From contig NZ_JAUSYG010000001.1 of NCBI RefSeq assembly GCF_030816725.1, positions 806,001-870,000 of the forward strand: a stretch of 64,000 nucleotides of DNA, given 5' to 3'. The notes below the pieces were generated by a model that was not told where the DNA came from, ran no database searches, and worked only from the letters and a program-made list of their open reading frames with translations. The position numbers and the translations under genes were made by a program. The DNA comes from Pseudarthrobacter defluvii (GTDB taxonomy: Bacteria; Actinomycetota; Actinomycetes; Actinomycetales; Micrococcaceae). Shown in pieces: positions 43,449 through 52,865 of this stretch (position 1 is its first letter; the number at the start of each line of letters is the position of its first letter).

Positions 43449-43730
43449 GCCGGTGCTTGCGCGGAGGTGCCGCCCTTTGCATCGGGGCGGGGGATTGAAC
43501 CTATGCTGGCAAATAACATATGCACTACTACATGTAAGCAGGGGGATGGGGGGTCGGCAAGACGCCGGAGCATGCTGGGGCCACCTCATGGACGCTGCCG
43601 CCGCCAAGTACCAGGGGACATCCATGCCGGCGCCTCCGGTCTCCATGCTGCGGTAGGGGTGGGGCCCGGCGGGAACAACCATGGAGGCGGGTTCGTTGGA
43701 TACGGAACTGCTAGGGAGATGAGGATAATC
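43449..43730 (+). other. Intergenic region between divergent genes
   Basis: No gene seen. It carries the promoters of the FAD monooxygenase (minus) and DUF4193 gene (plus). ACATATGCACTACTACATGT near 43515 is a loose inverted repeat of unknown role. Confidence 0.35.
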
Positions 43731-44033
43731 ATGGCTGCTGACTACGACGAACTGCGGACCGACGTCAAGGAAACACAGGAACGTTCGCTTGAGGACCTCA
43801 AATCCGCCAACGCCCCGGACGCCCGCAGCGTGGTCCGGGAGCTGGATGCCCCTGATGATGCCGACGCACTCGGCATCCCCGGAGGCGAAATCGTGGCCGA
43901 GGAACTCACGGTAGTGGTGGTGCCCGTAGCCGAGGACGAGTTCACGTGCCACTCCTGCTTCCTGGTCCGGCACCGTTCGCAGATCGCCAGGGAAAAAGAC
44001 GGGCACCTGTACTGCACCGAGTGCGAAGGCTGA
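43731..44033 (+). CDS. DUF4193-family protein
   Basis: This 100-residue actinobacterial protein is of unknown function. It has a charged N-terminal helix (ADYDELRTDVKETQERSL), an acidic middle, and a C-terminal zinc ribbon with Cys pairs in FTCHSCFLVRHRSQIA and YCTECEG. The family is widespread in Actinobacteria. ATG 43731 has GGGAGATGAGG upstream. A much longer frame from 42969 lies over the FAD monooxygenase and is rejected. Confidence 0.85.
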   Translation: MAADYDELRTDVKETQERSLEDLKSANAPDARSVVRELDAPDDADALGIPGGEIVAEELTVVVVPVAEDEFTCHSCFLVRHRSQIAREKDGHLYCTECEG

Positions 44034-44158
44034 CCACTCCTCCCTTTGCCGGGTGTCAAACGGGCCGGGGATTTCCACTCGGGGCACCAAATCAATTGCA
44101 GGTGCGCAAAGCTTTACCTTCTTTGGGGGAGAAGGTGCCGCCTGGGGCCCGCAGCGGG

Positions 44159-45226
44159 TCAGGGCTGGTCGCCCAGGTTTCCGAGTGTGACCCGCAGGCT
44201 TTGGGACGTACTGCCGCGCTCCACCACCACCTCCACCTGCTGGCCTGGGTCCTGCTTCCTGAGGGCTGCGAGCAGGTCCGTTACGTTTCCGACGGCCGAG
44301 CCAGCGAATTTGGTGATGATGTCGCCTGGCTTCATGCCTGCCTGCTCGGCCGGGCTGCCGTGCGACACGTCGACCACCAGGGCTCCCGCCGTGGTGGGCA
44401 ACGAGAACCGCTGGGCAAGTTGCGGGGTGATGTCCGTCGGCACCACGCCAAGGGCCGCGTGCTTTACCGAACCGCTCGCCAGCAGTTGGTCTGCGACGTC
44501 GGTGACGGTCGACGATGGCGTCACGAAGCCGATGGCCACCGCTCCTGAACTGGGCGGCAGGTAAGCCTCGGAGAGTCCGATGACTTGTCCGCTGGACTCA
44601 GCCACGGCGCCGCCGGAGTTGCCCGGAGAGATCGGGGCGTCGGTCTGGAGCAGGTCGATGGCTCCATGGGGGGATTCCTTGGACGGCGGCATGTTCCGGT
44701 GGAGGCCGGAAACAATTCCGGCGGTGACCGTTTCCTCCAGTCCCAGGGGGCTGCCGATCACCACCGTCATCGAGCCCACCTCCGGGGCCGATGATGCGAA
44801 TCGTGCGGCCGGGAGGCCGGTTCGGTCAACTTTCAGAACGGCGACATCGGTGACATCGTCTACTCCCACGAGGGTACCTTCGGACTGGGAGCCGTCCGCG
44901 AACTGGACCTGGACTTTCTTGAAGGGGTTCTTTTGCTGGTCCTCCACCACGTGGGCATCCGTGACGATAGAACCGTCGCTGTGATAAATAACGCCGCTGC
45001 CCAGGCCGATGTCTGTCCGGATCGTAACGACGGAGGGCTCAACCTCCTTGACCACCCCTGGCACGGCAGGAAGGCCTCCGCCGCCGGCCTGGCTGGCTGC
45101 CGGTCCTGATTCGCCCGGTGATGCCGCGGTGGAACTGGGGGCCGGGCCGGGGCTGCCGGTGCAACCCGCCAGCGCAAGCGCTGCTGCGCTCACCCCTGCC
45201 GCCGCACAGAGCCTGAAAGATTTCAT
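44159..45226 (-). CDS. HtrA/DegP-type S1C serine protease, lipoprotein
   Basis: This 355-residue envelope protease has a lipoprotein signal peptide with the lipobox LALAGC (Cys 22) and a Ser/Pro/Gly linker to about residue 55. The trypsin-like domain carries His 92 in TDAHVV, Asp 127 in DVAVLKV and Ser 204 in PGNSGGAV. One PDZ domain (about 265-350) is marked by AGALVVDVSHGSPAEQAGMKPGDII. HtrA proteins clear damaged proteins outside the membrane. ATG 45226 has GGAGGAGGAG just upstream. Confidence 0.9.
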   Translation of the reverse strand: MKSFRLCAAAGVSAAALALAGCTGSPGPAPSSTAASPGESGPAASQAGGGGLPAVPGVVKEVEPSVVTIRTDIGLGSGVIYHSDGSIVTDAHVVEDQQKNPFKKVQVQFADGSQSEGTLVGVDDVTDVAVLKVDRTGLPAARFASSAPEVGSMTVVIGSPLGLEETVTAGIVSGLHRNMPPSKESPHGAIDLLQTDAPISPGNSGGAVAESSGQVIGLSEAYLPPSSGAVAIGFVTPSSTVTDVADQLLASGSVKHAALGVVPTDITPQLAQRFSLPTTAGALVVDVSHGSPAEQAGMKPGDIITKFAGSAVGNVTDLLAALRKQDPGQQVEVVVERGSTSQSLRVTLGNLGDQP

Positions 45227-45283
45227 GAGGTCTCCTCCTCCTGCAGTTCACTGCGGGTCCATTCCCTTATGAAACCGCAGTAG

Positions 45284-45297
45284 TTGCATATGTGCAA
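45284..45297 (-). promoter_or_regulatory. Palindrome upstream of the HtrA gene
   Basis: TTGCA-TATG-TGCAA is a perfect 5+5 inverted repeat about 60 bases before the HtrA start. It could be a repressor site. No T-tract terminator separates it from the next gene upstream. Confidence 0.35.
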
Positions 45298-45355
45298 TGG
45301 ATCGCGGTTTTCTGGGGTGGGGAGGAGCCCGGCGGGGGAAGTCGGGTGGCCGCCC

Positions 45356-45808
45356 TTACTTAGGCACGTAGGGGGCGTACTGCGACAGCGTCCCATCAAG
45401 CACCGGAACGTCAAGGACCTCGCTCCGGCCCTTGGCTTCGATCGTCAGGTCCGTGCGCGCTCCGGGCGGATTCTCCGTGCTTTGAAGGATGTGTTCGGAT
45501 GTGTCGAATCCGATCTGCCCGTGGGCCGGGACCGTCAGGTCCACGGAGTTGTTCCGGTCCCTGATCACCAACGGAATGTCTGCACCGGTGCTATTGAAAA
45601 CCATCCCCAGGAGGCGGCCCGGCTGGTCCTGCGCGGCAGAGACCACCGAGATGCTCCGGAGCTCGAGCCCCTCCAGATCGAGGTTGGCACCCGGGGCTAC
45701 GGATTTATAGTTCTGGACTCCAGAGTTGTAGCACCCGCCCAGCCCCACGGCGGTGCCCAGCACCAGCAGGATACAGCTGAGGCAATGGACTACACGTTTT
45801 AATGACAT
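45356..45808 (-). CDS. Hypothetical lipoprotein
   Basis: This 150-residue protein has a lipoprotein signal (hydrophobic CLSCILLVLGTAVG, then LGGC with the lipidated Cys about residue 26). The mature part is beta-rich, with NLDLEGLELRSISVV, MVFNSTGADIPLVIRD and VPAHGQIGFDT, reminiscent of immunoglobulin-like or copper-chaperone-like envelope domains but without their metal ligands. ATG 45808 follows AGGAGAGG. It precedes the HtrA gene on the same strand by about 130 bases. Confidence 0.7.
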   Translation of the reverse strand: MSLKRVVHCLSCILLVLGTAVGLGGCYNSGVQNYKSVAPGANLDLEGLELRSISVVSAAQDQPGRLLGMVFNSTGADIPLVIRDRNNSVDLTVPAHGQIGFDTSEHILQSTENPPGARTDLTIEAKGRSEVLDVPVLDGTLSQYAPYVPK

Positions 45809-46381
45809 TTGAATTTCCTCTCCTGGACAACAGTTAAGAGCGGTGGCAGGTGGCCGTGGCGGGCCAGCGCTGGGCACAGAACCACCAGCGAACCAGGGCT
45901 TTCAAAGTTTGCCGGTCCGGCGCCCCGGGGAAGGATCCGACCTTCGTCAGGCGGTGGCGGCTGCGGCGACTGCCGCTGGGTCATCCGACTACGCCGCCGT
46001 CCGCGGCCAGAAGGCTTCCGACGACGACGGCGGCGCAGGTCGCCGGGAACAGTGCTGCTTTTAACGCTAGGTCCGTTTTGATGCTTCGCCCGTAACAAGC
46101 CTGTCAAGAATGAACGGCGAGCATCACGAGTGGGCAACAACATTGAGCTGGAAACAACGACAGGACAGGGAGCACCCGCGCCCGGGCCTCGTCTGGCGGC
46201 TCCCACTTGGGCACGCAGGGGCCGGCTCCGCCGCAGCCCGCAGTGGAGCTGTAGACAGTACGCTGGGTACCTCTGGTTTGCGCGGCGGCGTGAACAGGAG
46301 CTTTAACTGGCGAGAAACCGGGGCGGCACCAGGAGAGGGGCAGTTGCGCATGGCTGAAGCATTGACGGGGGAGGCGGAGCG
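45809..46381 (+). other. 573 bases without a supported gene
   Basis: Several frames are open because of high GC, including 46110-46388 (+), but none has a clear ribosome site or recognisable protein, and that one overlaps the DUF2254 start. The stretch must contain the promoters of the flanking divergent genes. Confidence 0.45.
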
Positions 46382-47722
46382 TTGCTGAACGGCCGCGCCG
46401 CCCTCTGGCTGGACGCTCTGCGGACACAGTTGTGGCCGCTTCCGGTGCTGGCTGTTGCCGCCGCCGTCGCGCTCGGGGTCGCGTTGCCGGCGCTTGATTC
46501 CAGTGTTGACGGGCAATTACCGGACAGCGTCACTGCTGTTCTTTTCAGCGGAGGCCCTGAAGCGGCGAGGGCGGTCCTGCAAGCAATTGCAGGGTCCTTG
46601 ATTACGGTGACGTCCCTGACGTTCTCCCTGACGGTGGTTACCCTGCAACTGGCCAGCAGCCAGTTTTCGCCCCGGTTGCTGCGCACTTTTACCGCTGACC
46701 GTTTTGTCCATGGCACGCTTGCATTGTTCCTTGCAGCGTTTGCTTTCGCGCTTGCGGTCCTTCGCAGTATCCGCGGTGAGGCCAGCGGAAAGACGGCCTT
46801 TGTCCCGGAGATATCCGTGACCGTCGCGTTCGCCCTTGCCCTTGCCAGCGTGGTGGGCCTTGTGCTCTTCCTTGCGCATCTCACCAGGGAGATCCGGGTG
46901 GAAACCATGATGCGCCGGGTGGGCGGAGAAACCCGCGAAACGATAGACCGGGTGTTCCCGAAAGGTCGGCCTTCTGAAGGCGTCCCGCCTGTACCGCAGC
47001 CAGGCAGTTTCCCCGTCACGGCAGACTCCTCCGGGTTCCTCACCTCATTGGACAAGGACGGACTCTTGGCGGCTGCGCTGAACTTCGGGGCCGTGGTCCG
47101 GATAGACCGGGACCCTGGGAGCTCCATGGTGGAGGGGGTTCCTTTCGCCACCGCCTGGCCGGTTGAACCGGGGGAGGGCTTAGGGCCGGAAGCCCGTGAA
47201 GAGCTGTGCCGGGATATCAACGCGGCCGTGGTTACCGGTTTCGAACGCACCAGACTGCAGGACGTCGGGTTCGGGTTCCGTCAGCTGGCGGATGTGGCGG
47301 CGCGGTCAATGTCTCCGGGTATCAACGACCCGACGACGGCAGTGCACGTCCTCGGCCACCTCTCGGCACTGCTGTGCCGGCTGGTGGACAGGGACCCTGG
47401 CCCGGAGCAGATTTGCGACGACGACGGGCGGGTGCGGGTTGTGGTTTCGCTCCCAAGTCTGCCCGCACTGGTGGACTTGGCGGTCAACCAGGCCAGGAAC
47501 TACGGCGCCGGGGACGCGGACGTGGCACAGCGGCTGCTGGACCTCCTGCACGAAGTTGCGTACTGCGACCCCAAGGGCCTGTACCGGGACGTGATACTGG
47601 ATCACCTGGACCGCATGCGCGCTGCAATAGCCGCCGCCGGGTACTCGGCGCCGGAACGGCGGCGACTGCTCGACCGGGCGGACGCCTCCGCCGTCGAGGT
47701 GCAGGTGCGGCCGGAAACGTAA
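46382..47722 (+). CDS. DUF2254-family membrane protein
   Basis: This 446-residue protein matches the DUF2254 layout: four membrane helices in the first 170 residues, with ITVTSLTFSLTVVTLQLASSQFSPRLLRTF between helices 2 and 3. A soluble C-terminal half follows, containing DVGFGFRQLADVAARSMSPGINDPTTAV. Function of the family is unknown. TTG 46382 is used because GGGGGAGG lies just upstream; no ATG is placed as well. The PAP2/MarR fossil follows directly downstream. Confidence 0.82.
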   Translation: MLNGRAALWLDALRTQLWPLPVLAVAAAVALGVALPALDSSVDGQLPDSVTAVLFSGGPEAARAVLQAIAGSLITVTSLTFSLTVVTLQLASSQFSPRLLRTFTADRFVHGTLALFLAAFAFALAVLRSIRGEASGKTAFVPEISVTVAFALALASVVGLVLFLAHLTREIRVETMMRRVGGETRETIDRVFPKGRPSEGVPPVPQPGSFPVTADSSGFLTSLDKDGLLAAALNFGAVVRIDRDPGSSMVEGVPFATAWPVEPGEGLGPEAREELCRDINAAVVTGFERTRLQDVGFGFRQLADVAARSMSPGINDPTTAVHVLGHLSALLCRLVDRDPGPEQICDDDGRVRVVVSLPSLPALVDLAVNQARNYGAGDADVAQRLLDLLHEVAYCDPKGLYRDVILDHLDRMRAAIAAAGYSAPERRRLLDRADASAVEVQVRPET

Positions 47723-47724
47723 TG

Positions 47725-48070
47725 CCCGGTTGATGCCCCCGTCTCCCCGGGGCCCCTGGCAGTGCGCCACGTGTCCAGCGCGATGATTCCGCCGCCACAA
47801 GCTGCTTGTCTGTCCGCCGTGATGTGACGAGGTATGCCAGGACCAGCAGGAAATCGCAGGCGCCCAGCACGTGGGCCCGAGGGGAACGAAAAGCTTGGGT
47901 CCGGTTCCAGGAGCATGGCATCTACGGGAGCACCAGGACGCGGAATTGTGGAAGCGTCACGGCGTCCGATACACCTGCCAGGGAGCGGGCGACCAATCCG
48001 AGCAGTGCCCGGGAGGCCGTGAGGGTCCGTTCCAACGCTTCATCAAGTCCAGCCGCACCTTGCGCACACA
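47725..48070 (-). pseudogene. Decayed, shortened copy of the MarR-PAP2 locus
   Basis: Three blocks in the same order and orientation match 6.7-8.0 kb. Block 47725-47796 matches the PAP2 C-terminus (IIALDTWRTARG). Block 47797-47921 matches its middle (GACDFLLVLAYLVTSRR), but the PSGH catalytic motif is broken by a frame change. Block 47930-48060 matches the first half of MarR, with LTASRALLGLVARSLAGVSD unchanged. About 110 and 800 bases are missing between blocks. No full protein can be made. The MarR part looks recently copied, since the protein match is exact over more than 30 residues. The next 170 bases up to the Lrp gene hold nothing recognisable. Confidence 0.85.
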
Positions 48071-48242
48071 TACGTGACCCAACTCCTTGTAGATGGCCGA
48101 GTCCCAGCACTTTTCATGCACGGAAACAACGTTTGATCCACAGCACATGTTGGTGTGGAAGGTGGTTCAAGGCGTACAGGCGGCGTCCCGTGCTCAGCCC
48201 TCGTCCTCCGGGCTGCGCTCCGCCCGCAAGCGGAACCTGCTC

Positions 48243-48716
48243 CTACCTCGTATCCACGTCCTCGAACACCAGGAATGTCTGCGTATCGAGCACGCCCGGC
48301 ATGGTCTGCAGCTGGTCGAAGATGACCCGGCGCAGATCGATGTTGTCTACGGCGCGGACCAGCAGGATCACGTCGAAGTCGCCCCCCACCAGGGCGATGT
48401 GGTGCACCTCCGGGATGGCGCCCAGCTGGTCGCGAAGTTCCCGCCAGGAATCCTGCTTTAGCTTCAGCGTCACATAGGCAGAGGATTTCAGGCCCGCCTT
48501 GATGGGGTCCACCAGCGCCGTGAACCGGGTCAGCACCCCGTCAGAAGTCAGCCGGGAAATCCGCGAGTAGGCGTGCGCCCGCGAGATGTGGACGTTTTCG
48601 GCCACCTGCGTCACGGACATCCGGCCGTCCCGTGTCAGCTCCGAAATAATGCGCCGGTCGATCTCATCCAGCGGCGCCGATTCAGTCGCAGCATCCTTGC
48701 CCGGCATTTTGTCCAC
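48243..48716 (-). CDS. Lrp/AsnC-family transcriptional regulator
   Basis: This 157-residue regulator has an N-terminal AsnC-type helix-turn-helix (LDEIDRRIISELTRDGRMSVTQVAENVHISRAHAYSRISRL) and a C-terminal RAM ligand-binding domain (AYVTLKLKQ, VHHIALVGGDFDVILLVRA, TQTFLVFEDV). It starts at GTG 48716 or ATG 48707. It is divergent from the 2-oxoacid dehydrogenase operon, the place and type of the BkdR activator of branched-chain keto-acid degradation in other bacteria. Control of that operon by a branched-chain amino acid is likely. Confidence 0.87.
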   Translation of the reverse strand: MDKMPGKDAATESAPLDEIDRRIISELTRDGRMSVTQVAENVHISRAHAYSRISRLTSDGVLTRFTALVDPIKAGLKSSAYVTLKLKQDSWRELRDQLGAIPEVHHIALVGGDFDVILLVRAVDNIDLRRVIFDQLQTMPGVLDTQTFLVFEDVDTR

Positions 48717-48867
48717 GGCTCCCGTCGGTAATCCACGTCACAGTTACAAATCGTCTCCCATAGTAGGTAATTCCAAGCAGCTTCTCCACGATCTACACAG
48801 GTGCTGGATACGAAACCTGCCTCAGGACAATACTGGGAGGGAATAGTGGCTACCGAAGGACGGACCA

Positions 48868-50094
48868 ATGACGATCTCCGCAGACCACACCGCGCCGGAC
48901 ACCACCAGCACTGCAACGCCAGAGAATGCGCTGACGGAAGCTGTGAAGAAGTTCGGCATCACGGTGGAGGACTACATGCTCCCCGCCCGGCACCAGATCC
49001 AGATGGTGGACCCGGACGGCCGGCTCAAGCCCGAAAGTGAGCAGGGCACCCAGCCCGGTCACGAATACCCCGTGCCCGGCGACAAGGAACTCCTCGAAGC
49101 GTACGAACAACTCGTCGTCGGCCGCCGCGTCAATGACCAGAACTCGGCCCTGGTCCGGCAGGGCCGCATGGCCGTCTACCCCTCCAGCCACGGCCAGGAA
49201 GCCTGCCAGGTGGCAGCCGCCCTGTGCCTGTCCGACGGCGACTGGATGTTCCCCACCTACCGCGACGCCGTGGCCGTGATGACCCGCGGCGTGGACCCCG
49301 TCCAGGTGATGACCATCTTCCGCGGCGACTGGCACGGCGGCTACGACCCCCTCAAGTACAAAGTGGGCATCCAGTGCACCCCGCTGACCACCCAGCTGCT
49401 GCACGCCGTCGGTGTTGCCCACGCCGCCAAGCTCCGCGGCGAGGACACCGTGGTGCTGGCCATGTGCGGCGACGGCGCCACCAGTGAAGGCGACTTCCAC
49501 GAAGCCCTCAACTTCGCCGCCGTCTTCCACCTGCCCGTCATCTTTTTCGTCCAAAACAACAAGTACGCCATCTCGGTGCCGCTGGCACACCAGTCCGTGG
49601 CGCCGTCGCTCGCGCACAAAGCCGTGGGCTACGGCATGGCCGGCGAACGCGTGGACGGCAACGACGTGGTGGCGCTCCTCGCCGTCCTGGACCGCGCCGT
49701 GAAGCTGGCCCGCGAAGGCTCCGGCCCGCTGCTGGTGGAGGCCAACACCTACCGCATGCAGGCCCACACCAACGCCGACGACGACACGCGCTACCGGGAA
49801 AGCGCGGAAGTTGCGGAGTGGCGGGCCAAGGATCCGGTGAACAGGATCCGCACCTACCTGACAGACCGCGGTCTGCTGGACGACGACGGCGAGTCGCGGA
49901 TCGCCGCGCACGCTGAAGCGGTTGCCGCGCAGCTGCGCGAGGGCCTCGGCGAAGACGTGCCCGTGGACCCGCAGGAGCTCTTCCGCCACGTGTTCGCGGT
50001 GCAGACCCCGCAGCTGAAGGAACAGTCCGCCATGCTCGCCGACGAGCTGGCCCGCGACGCGGCAGCATCTGATTCGAAGGAGGCCGGCAAGTGA
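48868..50094 (+). CDS. 2-oxoacid dehydrogenase E1 component, alpha subunit
   Basis: This 408-residue thiamine diphosphate enzyme subunit decarboxylates a 2-oxo acid, probably branched-chain (bkd type) given the divergent Lrp regulator; a pyruvate substrate is the alternative. The TDP-binding motif is CGDGATSEGDFHEALNFAAVFHLPVIFFVQNN. YPSSHGQEACQVA and MQAHTNADDDTRYR are also typical of E1-alpha. ATG 48868 is preceded by GAAGGACGGACC. The stop overlaps the beta-subunit start by four bases. Confidence 0.88.
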   Translation: MTISADHTAPDTTSTATPENALTEAVKKFGITVEDYMLPARHQIQMVDPDGRLKPESEQGTQPGHEYPVPGDKELLEAYEQLVVGRRVNDQNSALVRQGRMAVYPSSHGQEACQVAAALCLSDGDWMFPTYRDAVAVMTRGVDPVQVMTIFRGDWHGGYDPLKYKVGIQCTPLTTQLLHAVGVAHAAKLRGEDTVVLAMCGDGATSEGDFHEALNFAAVFHLPVIFFVQNNKYAISVPLAHQSVAPSLAHKAVGYGMAGERVDGNDVVALLAVLDRAVKLAREGSGPLLVEANTYRMQAHTNADDDTRYRESAEVAEWRAKDPVNRIRTYLTDRGLLDDDGESRIAAHAEAVAAQLREGLGEDVPVDPQELFRHVFAVQTPQLKEQSAMLADELARDAAASDSKEAGK

Positions 50095-51203
50095 GCCCCA
50101 CCATCACCACCTCGTCCGAGGCCAACGGCAACGTTTCCGCTGCCACCGCCCGCGCCGCCGCGTCGGCCGCCGCGTCCGCCGAGGCCGCCGGCCCGCAGCC
50201 GGTCACCATGGCGAAAGCCCTGAACACGGCTTTGGTTGACGCCATGCACGCCGACTCCTCCGTCTTGGTGTTCGGAGAGGACGTGGGCATGCTGGGCGGC
50301 GTCTTCCGGATCACCGACGGCCTTACCGCGACCTTCGGCGAGCAGCGCTGCTTCGACACCCCGCTGGCAGAATCCGGGATCGTGGGCATGGCCGTGGGCA
50401 TGGCCATCCACGGCATGCGCCCGGTCATCGAGATGCAGTTCGACGCGTTCGCTTACCCGGCCTTCGAACAGATCGTCAGCCACGTGGCCAAGATGCACAA
50501 CCGCACCAAGGGCACAGTCAAGCTGCCCATGGTGATCCGCATCCCGTACGGCGGCGGCATCGGGGGCGTGGAGCACCACTGTGATTCCTCCGAATCCTAT
50601 TACGCCCACACCGCCGGCCTGAAGGTTTACACCCCGGCCACCGTGGCGGACGGCTACCGGATGCTCCGCGAGGCCATCGACTCCGACGATCCGGTGGTCT
50701 TCATGGAGCCCAAGAAGATGTACTGGACCAAGGACTCGGTGGACCTGGGCGAGCTTCGGCGGCTCCACGAGCAAGGCACGACGGCGGGGCTTGGCTCTGA
50801 GGGGCGTGCCGCCGTCGCGCGCCCCGGCACGGATGCCACGCTGATTGCGTACGGTCCCTCCGTCCCGACCGCTTTGGCGGCCGCCGAGGCGGCTGCTTTG
50901 GAGGGACGCTCGCTGGAGGTGATCGACGTGCGGACCGTTGTTCCGTTCGATGATGCCACCGTGTGCGAGTCGGTCCGGAAGACCGGGCGGGCCGTGGTGA
51001 TCGCCGAGGCGCACGGGTTCGCGTCCGTGTCCTCCGAGATCGTGGCCCGGGTGCAGGAACGCTGCTTCCACTACCTGGCCGCGCCGATCCGCCGCGTCAC
51101 CGGCTTCGACGTCCCGTACCCCGCGCCGAAACTCGAGAAGTACTACCTGCCCGGCGTGGACCGCATCCTCGACGCCGTTGACGACCTTCAGTGGGAGAAC
51201 TGA
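50091..51203 (+). CDS. 2-oxoacid dehydrogenase E1 component, beta subunit
   Basis: This 370-residue partner of E1-alpha has an N-terminal Ala-rich extension of about 35 residues. The transketolase-like domain follows (MAKALNTALVDAMHADSSVLVFGEDVG, then FDTPLAESGIVGMAVGMAIHGMRPVIEMQF). The C-terminal domain has LEVIDVRTVVPFDDATV and EAHGFASVSSEIVARVQE. GTG 50091 overlaps the alpha stop (GTGA). E2 follows after 2 bases. The E3 dehydrogenase is not in the window. Confidence 0.88.
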   Translation: MSPTITTSSEANGNVSAATARAAASAAASAEAAGPQPVTMAKALNTALVDAMHADSSVLVFGEDVGMLGGVFRITDGLTATFGEQRCFDTPLAESGIVGMAVGMAIHGMRPVIEMQFDAFAYPAFEQIVSHVAKMHNRTKGTVKLPMVIRIPYGGGIGGVEHHCDSSESYYAHTAGLKVYTPATVADGYRMLREAIDSDDPVVFMEPKKMYWTKDSVDLGELRRLHEQGTTAGLGSEGRAAVARPGTDATLIAYGPSVPTALAAAEAAALEGRSLEVIDVRTVVPFDDATVCESVRKTGRAVVIAEAHGFASVSSEIVARVQERCFHYLAAPIRRVTGFDVPYPAPKLEKYYLPGVDRILDAVDDLQWEN

Positions 51204-51205
51204 CC

Positions 51206-52723
51206 ATGAGCGAACCACGCGTATTTTTGCTGCCGGACCTGGGTGAGGGCCTCACCGAAGCCGAGCTGGTGGCCTGGCATGTCTCTGTTGGTGATGAGAT
51301 CGCCGTCGACCAGCCCATCGCCGAGGTGGAAACCGCCAAGTCCGCGGTGGAGGTGCCGTCCCCCTATGCCGGGATCGTGGCCGTGCTGCACGGGAAGCCG
51401 GGGGAGACCCTGGACGTGGGGAAGCCGCTGATTTCGGTGACGCCTCTGGGAACGGGGGTCGGCGCGGACGATGCCGCCCCCGCCCCTTCGCCGGACGGCA
51501 ATGCTGCAAGCAGCATGCCGTCCGGCTCAGGAAGGCCCGATGCCACTCCCGGGGCGGCATCGTCCGCGCCGGCTGCGTCGGCGGCGGCAGCCGAGACCTA
51601 TCGGGAGGAAGAAAAGGCCGGATCCGGCAATGTGTTGATCGGCTATGGCACGCCCGGTGGACATGGCCAGGCACGACGCACCCGTGCACGGAAGTCTTCC
51701 GTAGCTGTGGACGAGCGGACTGAATCCGCTTCGGCCGAGCTGTCCAAGGAGGACGAGCTCGCGCTCCTGCGCACCCGTGTGCCCGGGAAGCTTGGTGCCG
51801 TGATTTCTCCGCTGGTCCGTCGGATGGCGCGGGAGCATGGCGTGGATCTGGGGGACATTTCGGGTTCCGGTGACAGCGGGCTGATCATGCGGCGAGACGT
51901 TGAGGCGGCGCTCCGGACAACTTCCCCCGCGGCTGCACCCGAAATCGAGCCCGCAGAAACACCCAAGCCCTCGTGGCTGGAGACTGACGAAAAGCAGGGG
52001 CGAGACGCCCGGACCGGGCTTCCCATCTCCGCCCGCACTCCAGTCCGTGGCGTCCGCAAAGCCGTTGCCGCCAACATGGCGCGCAGCCGCTCGGAAATTC
52101 CCGAGGCGACGGTGTGGGTTGATGTGGATGCCACGGCGCTGATGCAGCTGCGCGAGGGCTTGAAAGCCACCGGTGCCGAGGTCCCAGGTTTATTGGCCTT
52201 CATCGCCCGGTTCGTCACCGCCGGTCTCAAGAAGTATCCGGAACTGAACACCCGCATCGAGACTGCCGACGATGGATCGCAGGAGATTGTGGCCTTCGAC
52301 GGGATCAACCTGGGTTTCGCGGCCCAGACTGACCGGGGACTGGTAGTTCCCTCAGTCCGCGGCGCCGAGAAGCTCAGTGCCCGGGAACTCGACGCGGAGA
52401 TCCGCCGGCTCACCCAGGTGGCCCGCGACGGCAAGGCGACCCCGGCTGAGCTGGGCAGCGGAACGTTCACGCTGAACAACTACGGCGTATTCGGCGTCGA
52501 CGGCTCAGCGGCGATCATCAACCACCCGGAGGTGGGGATCCTCGGCGTGGGACGGATCATCGACAAACCGTGGGTGGTCAACGGCGAGCTGGCTGTCCGC
52601 AAGGTCACCGAGCTGACCCTGACCTTCGACCACCGCGTCTGCGACGGGGGCACGGCCGGCGGTTTCCTCCGCTTCGTGGCCGACGCCATCGAAAACCCCA
52701 CGTCCCTCCTGGCAGACATCTAA
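51206..52723 (+). CDS. 2-oxoacid dehydrogenase E2 component (dihydrolipoyl acyltransferase)
   Basis: This 505-residue E2 has one lipoyl domain (residues about 1-78, lipoylated Lys 45 in [10 protein letters not shown]), an Ala/Pro/Ser linker and a peripheral-subunit-binding domain at about 195-235 ([23 protein letters not shown]). A second linker leads to the acyltransferase core, which ends with the active-site [12 protein letters not shown] 51206 lies 2 bases after the E1-beta stop. A strong terminator follows, so E1a-E1b-E2 is a complete unit. Confidence 0.9.
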   Translation: MSEPRVFLLPDLGEGLTEAELVAWHVSVGDEIAVDQPIAEVETAKSAVEVPSPYAGIVAVLHGKPGETLDVGKPLISVTPLGTGVGADDAAPAPSPDGNAASSMPSGSGRPDATPGAASSAPAASAAAAETYREEEKAGSGNVLIGYGTPGGHGQARRTRARKSSVAVDERTESASAELSKEDELALLRTRVPGKLGAVISPLVRRMAREHGVDLGDISGSGDSGLIMRRDVEAALRTTSPAAAPEIEPAETPKPSWLETDEKQGRDARTGLPISARTPVRGVRKAVAANMARSRSEIPEATVWVDVDATALMQLREGLKATGAEVPGLLAFIARFVTAGLKKYPELNTRIETADDGSQEIVAFDGINLGFAAQTDRGLVVPSVRGAEKLSARELDAEIRRLTQVARDGKATPAELGSGTFTLNNYGVFGVDGSAAIINHPEVGILGVGRIIDKPWVVNGELAVRKVTELTLTFDHRVCDGGTAGGFLRFVADAIENPTSLLADI

Positions 52724-52767
52724 CGCAGCGGACGGTTCGACACAGAAAACCTCCGCCGACACGTAGA

Positions 52768-52808
52768 AAGGCTGGCGCTCCCGATAATTGGGCCGCGCCA
52801 GCCTTTTT
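52768..52808 (+). terminator. Rho-independent terminator after the E2 gene
   Basis: Arms AAGGCTGGCGC and GCGCCAGCCTT enclose about a 16-base loop and run into TTTTTG. It ends the 2-oxoacid dehydrogenase operon. Confidence 0.9.
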
Positions 52809-52865
52809 GCGTTGAAACTGCATTCCCAATAAACCGGCATTCTTGTCAAATGCTAAGATCCCGCC

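Noticed and set aside
42969..43730. Upstream extension of the DUF4193 frame to 42969
   Set aside because: It lies antisense to the FAD monooxygenase and the true ATG at 43731 has a good ribosome site.
46110..46388. 92-codon ORF before DUF2254
   Set aside because: Overlaps the DUF2254 start, has no clear ribosome site and no recognisable features.
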